Positions 15,330 through 16,493 of a stretch of DNA of 16,493 bases are shown here, piece by piece; the stretch's first letter is position 1; the number at the start of each line of letters is the position of its first letter. The DNA lies in contig CANETI010000010.1 in assembly GCA_947440715.1 (NCBI GenBank), positions 1 to 16,493 of the forward strand, written 5' to 3'. The translations under genes were made by a program, and so were the position numbers. The DNA comes from Planctomycetota bacterium (GTDB lineage: Bacteria > Planctomycetota > UBA11346). Below the pieces are notes generated by a model, which made no database searches, was not told where the DNA came from, and saw only the letters and a list, made by a program, of their open reading frames with translations.

Positions 15330-16181
15330 ATGGACCTGACCACGTTAAAAACGTCAGATACGTTTCCACTGACCTGTACCCGCCTGGGCACCTGCTGTCA
15401 CGGTCATCGCATTTATATCTCGGCCTTCGAATTAGCGCGCATTGCCATGGCCATGGGCACAACTCCACGATTAGTTAGGGATAGCCATTTAGAAGATGGC
15501 GGTAGGCGCATTCGCTTTGAAGGACCGATTGGGCAACATGGACCACCAGCGCATCGCAAACCAGCGTGCACTTTTTATTCTTCCGTAAATGGCTGTCGCG
15601 TACATGAACATCGTCCATTAGCCTGTCGTCTTTATCCGCTGGGGCGCCATCGCGTGGAAGGTGTTATCGGTTATTATCATCCAACTAAAGCACTTCCGTG
15701 TTTATCATTATGTCCGGACGTGACGACATTACCGAATAAGACGGTGGGTGAATATTTACAGGAACAGCACGTTACCGAACACGAAATAGCGCATGACGGA
15801 TATGCCGCATTAGCCTATGGAATGATAAACGCCGCCGTGGTCATTACGAAACACAGTGGCGGATCATTAGCCAACTTGGCGACTTCCTTTGCCGAGTTAC
15901 GGATTTTAGACGGCGCAGCTCTCGCACAGCACCTTACTCCCACATGGGTTGATGCTTTAACCATTCCCGAACTGAATGCGGGATTACCTGCCGCTGATTT
16001 TGTTGCCCAACATGGGCAAGCCTTAGCAACGCGCTTTCAAGCGGTTTTCCTTACGGATCCCGCCGCCGATGCGCTACAACGGGCCGCAAAAACTTACCTC
16101 TTATTGGCATTATACTTGAGCGTTGCGGTCGGCGCTGATCCCGATGTGATGGCGATCATCATTAACCAGACGACCACATGA
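15330..16181 (+). CDS. YkgJ-type cysteine-cluster protein
   Basis: The protein has 283 residues. The YkgJ/CxxCxxCC family is defined by cysteines thought to hold a metal, probably zinc or an iron-sulfur centre, but its biochemical role is not established. Visible residues are Cys16, Cys22 and Cys23 (CTRLGTCC), Cys80, Cys89 and Cys99 (PACTFYSSVNGCRVHEHRPLAC), then RLYPLGR and Cys124/Cys128 (LPCLSLC). The cluster occupies the first 130 residues. The C-terminal half is mainly helical, and I do not recognise it. No signal peptide is seen. The ATG at 15330 has no clear Shine-Dalgarno. The stop overlaps the next start as ATGA (16178-16181), so the two genes are probably translationally coupled. Confidence 0.85.
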   Translation: MDLTTLKTSDTFPLTCTRLGTCCHGHRIYISAFELARIAMAMGTTPRLVRDSHLEDGGRRIRFEGPIGQHGPPAHRKPACTFYSSVNGCRVHEHRPLACRLYPLGRHRVEGVIGYYHPTKALPCLSLCPDVTTLPNKTVGEYLQEQHVTEHEIAHDGYAALAYGMINAAVVITKHSGGSLANLATSFAELRILDGAALAQHLTPTWVDALTIPELNAGLPAADFVAQHGQALATRFQAVFLTDPAADALQRAAKTYLLLALYLSVAVGADPDVMAIIINQTTT

Positions 16182-16493
16182 TTATCGCTTTTTGCTGCCT
16201 CTTATTTTTCATTTATAAGCTTGTCTTATTATGGCCACTACGACAACAGCGTGATAAACGTTGGTGGTTTGGTTTGGCTACTGCCGTCTTGGCCTTAAGC
16301 GGGATCATCTTTGGTTTGATCACTGATATTGTCGCGCAAAAAGCGTTGGGTGTATTGCTTATGCCGACTGGTTTACTGTGGATATTATTAACGGCATTAG
16401 CGGGGCTGCTGTGGTGGATGCGTCATCAGCGATTCGCTCTACTCGCCAGTTTCATTTGGTGTTTATATACCCTTACTGGCAATAAAATGATTG
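16178..16493 (+). CDS. Membrane protein, ElyC/YdcF-like N-terminal part (3' end missing)
   Basis: The frame opens with the ATG overlapping the previous stop and is still open at the window end, giving 105 residues. It starts MIIAFCCLLFFIYKLVLLW and has about four hydrophobic segments (2-19, 28-46, 54-76, 81-95) with short basic loops such as RQQRDKR and RHQR. The stretch ALGVLLMPTGLLWILLTALA, then WW.RHQR and LYTLTGN, recalls the start of ElyC/YdcF (DUF218) proteins. In those, membrane helices precede a cytosolic or periplasmic alpha/beta domain linked in E. coli to envelope precursor handling. The diagnostic domain lies beyond the window, so this is tentative. ATGA coupling suggests co-expression with the YkgJ-type gene. 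Confidence 0.6.
   Translation, partial: MIIAFCCLLFFIYKLVLLWPLRQQRDKRWWFGLATAVLALSGIIFGLITDIVAQKALGVLLMPTGLLWILLTALAGLLWWMRHQRFALLASFIWCLYTLTGNKMI

Overview
The window holds eleven probable protein genes from a bacterial chromosome, two of them cut by the window edges. No rRNA, tRNA, insertion sequence or CRISPR array was recognised. Base composition looks close to balanced by eye. A Ser/Thr kinase with a large sensor region, a secreted glycoside-hydrolase-like protein, a Gfo/Idh/MocA oxidoreductase and an alginate-export-like outer-membrane barrel lie beside conserved dnaE, ftsK and rpmA. This mix, the style of the L27 sequence and the scarcity of strong Shine-Dalgarno sites suggest a Gram-negative bacterium, perhaps of the Planctomycetota/Verrucomicrobiota/Lentisphaerota group. 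That placement is an inference of low confidence.

Layout. Positions 1-1218 (+) are the 3' part of an outer-membrane beta-barrel gene, closed by an intrinsic terminator. Positions 1432-5160 (+) are dnaE (replicative DNA polymerase III alpha). It converges, with a single base between stop codons, on ftsK at 5162-7741 (-). A 208-bp divergent gap separates ftsK from rpmA (ribosomal protein L27, 7950-8210, +), which stands without its usual partners rplU and obgE. rpmA is followed by a long hairpin and a strong intrinsic terminator. A small cysteine/histidine-rich conserved protein lies at 8444-8722 (-).

Three further minus-strand genes follow. They are a secreted GH67-like protein (8977-11166), a two-pass membrane Ser/Thr kinase with a C-terminal degenerate cyclase-like domain (11378-13888), and a Gfo/Idh/MocA dehydrogenase (13980-14972). 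The gap in front of the hydrolase-like gene is dense in dyad symmetries, including a LacI-type palindrome, and suggests sugar-responsive control. The 357-bp gap at 14973-15329 carries an inverted pair of 27-bp arms built from 8-bp GTCCGGAA-type units, with a second hairpin nested inside. It looks like a dispersed palindromic element. To its right, a YkgJ-type cysteine-cluster protein (15330-16181, +) overlaps by ATGA with a membrane protein that runs off the window and resembles the start of ElyC/YdcF proteins.

The left half is housekeeping (replication, chromosome segregation, translation). The right half is accessory: carbohydrate use, signalling and envelope functions. The most unusual items are the kinase with an extracytoplasmic EF-hand-like loop plus a pseudo-cyclase tail, the GTCCGGAA palindromic element, and the dyad-rich control region of the hydrolase-like gene.
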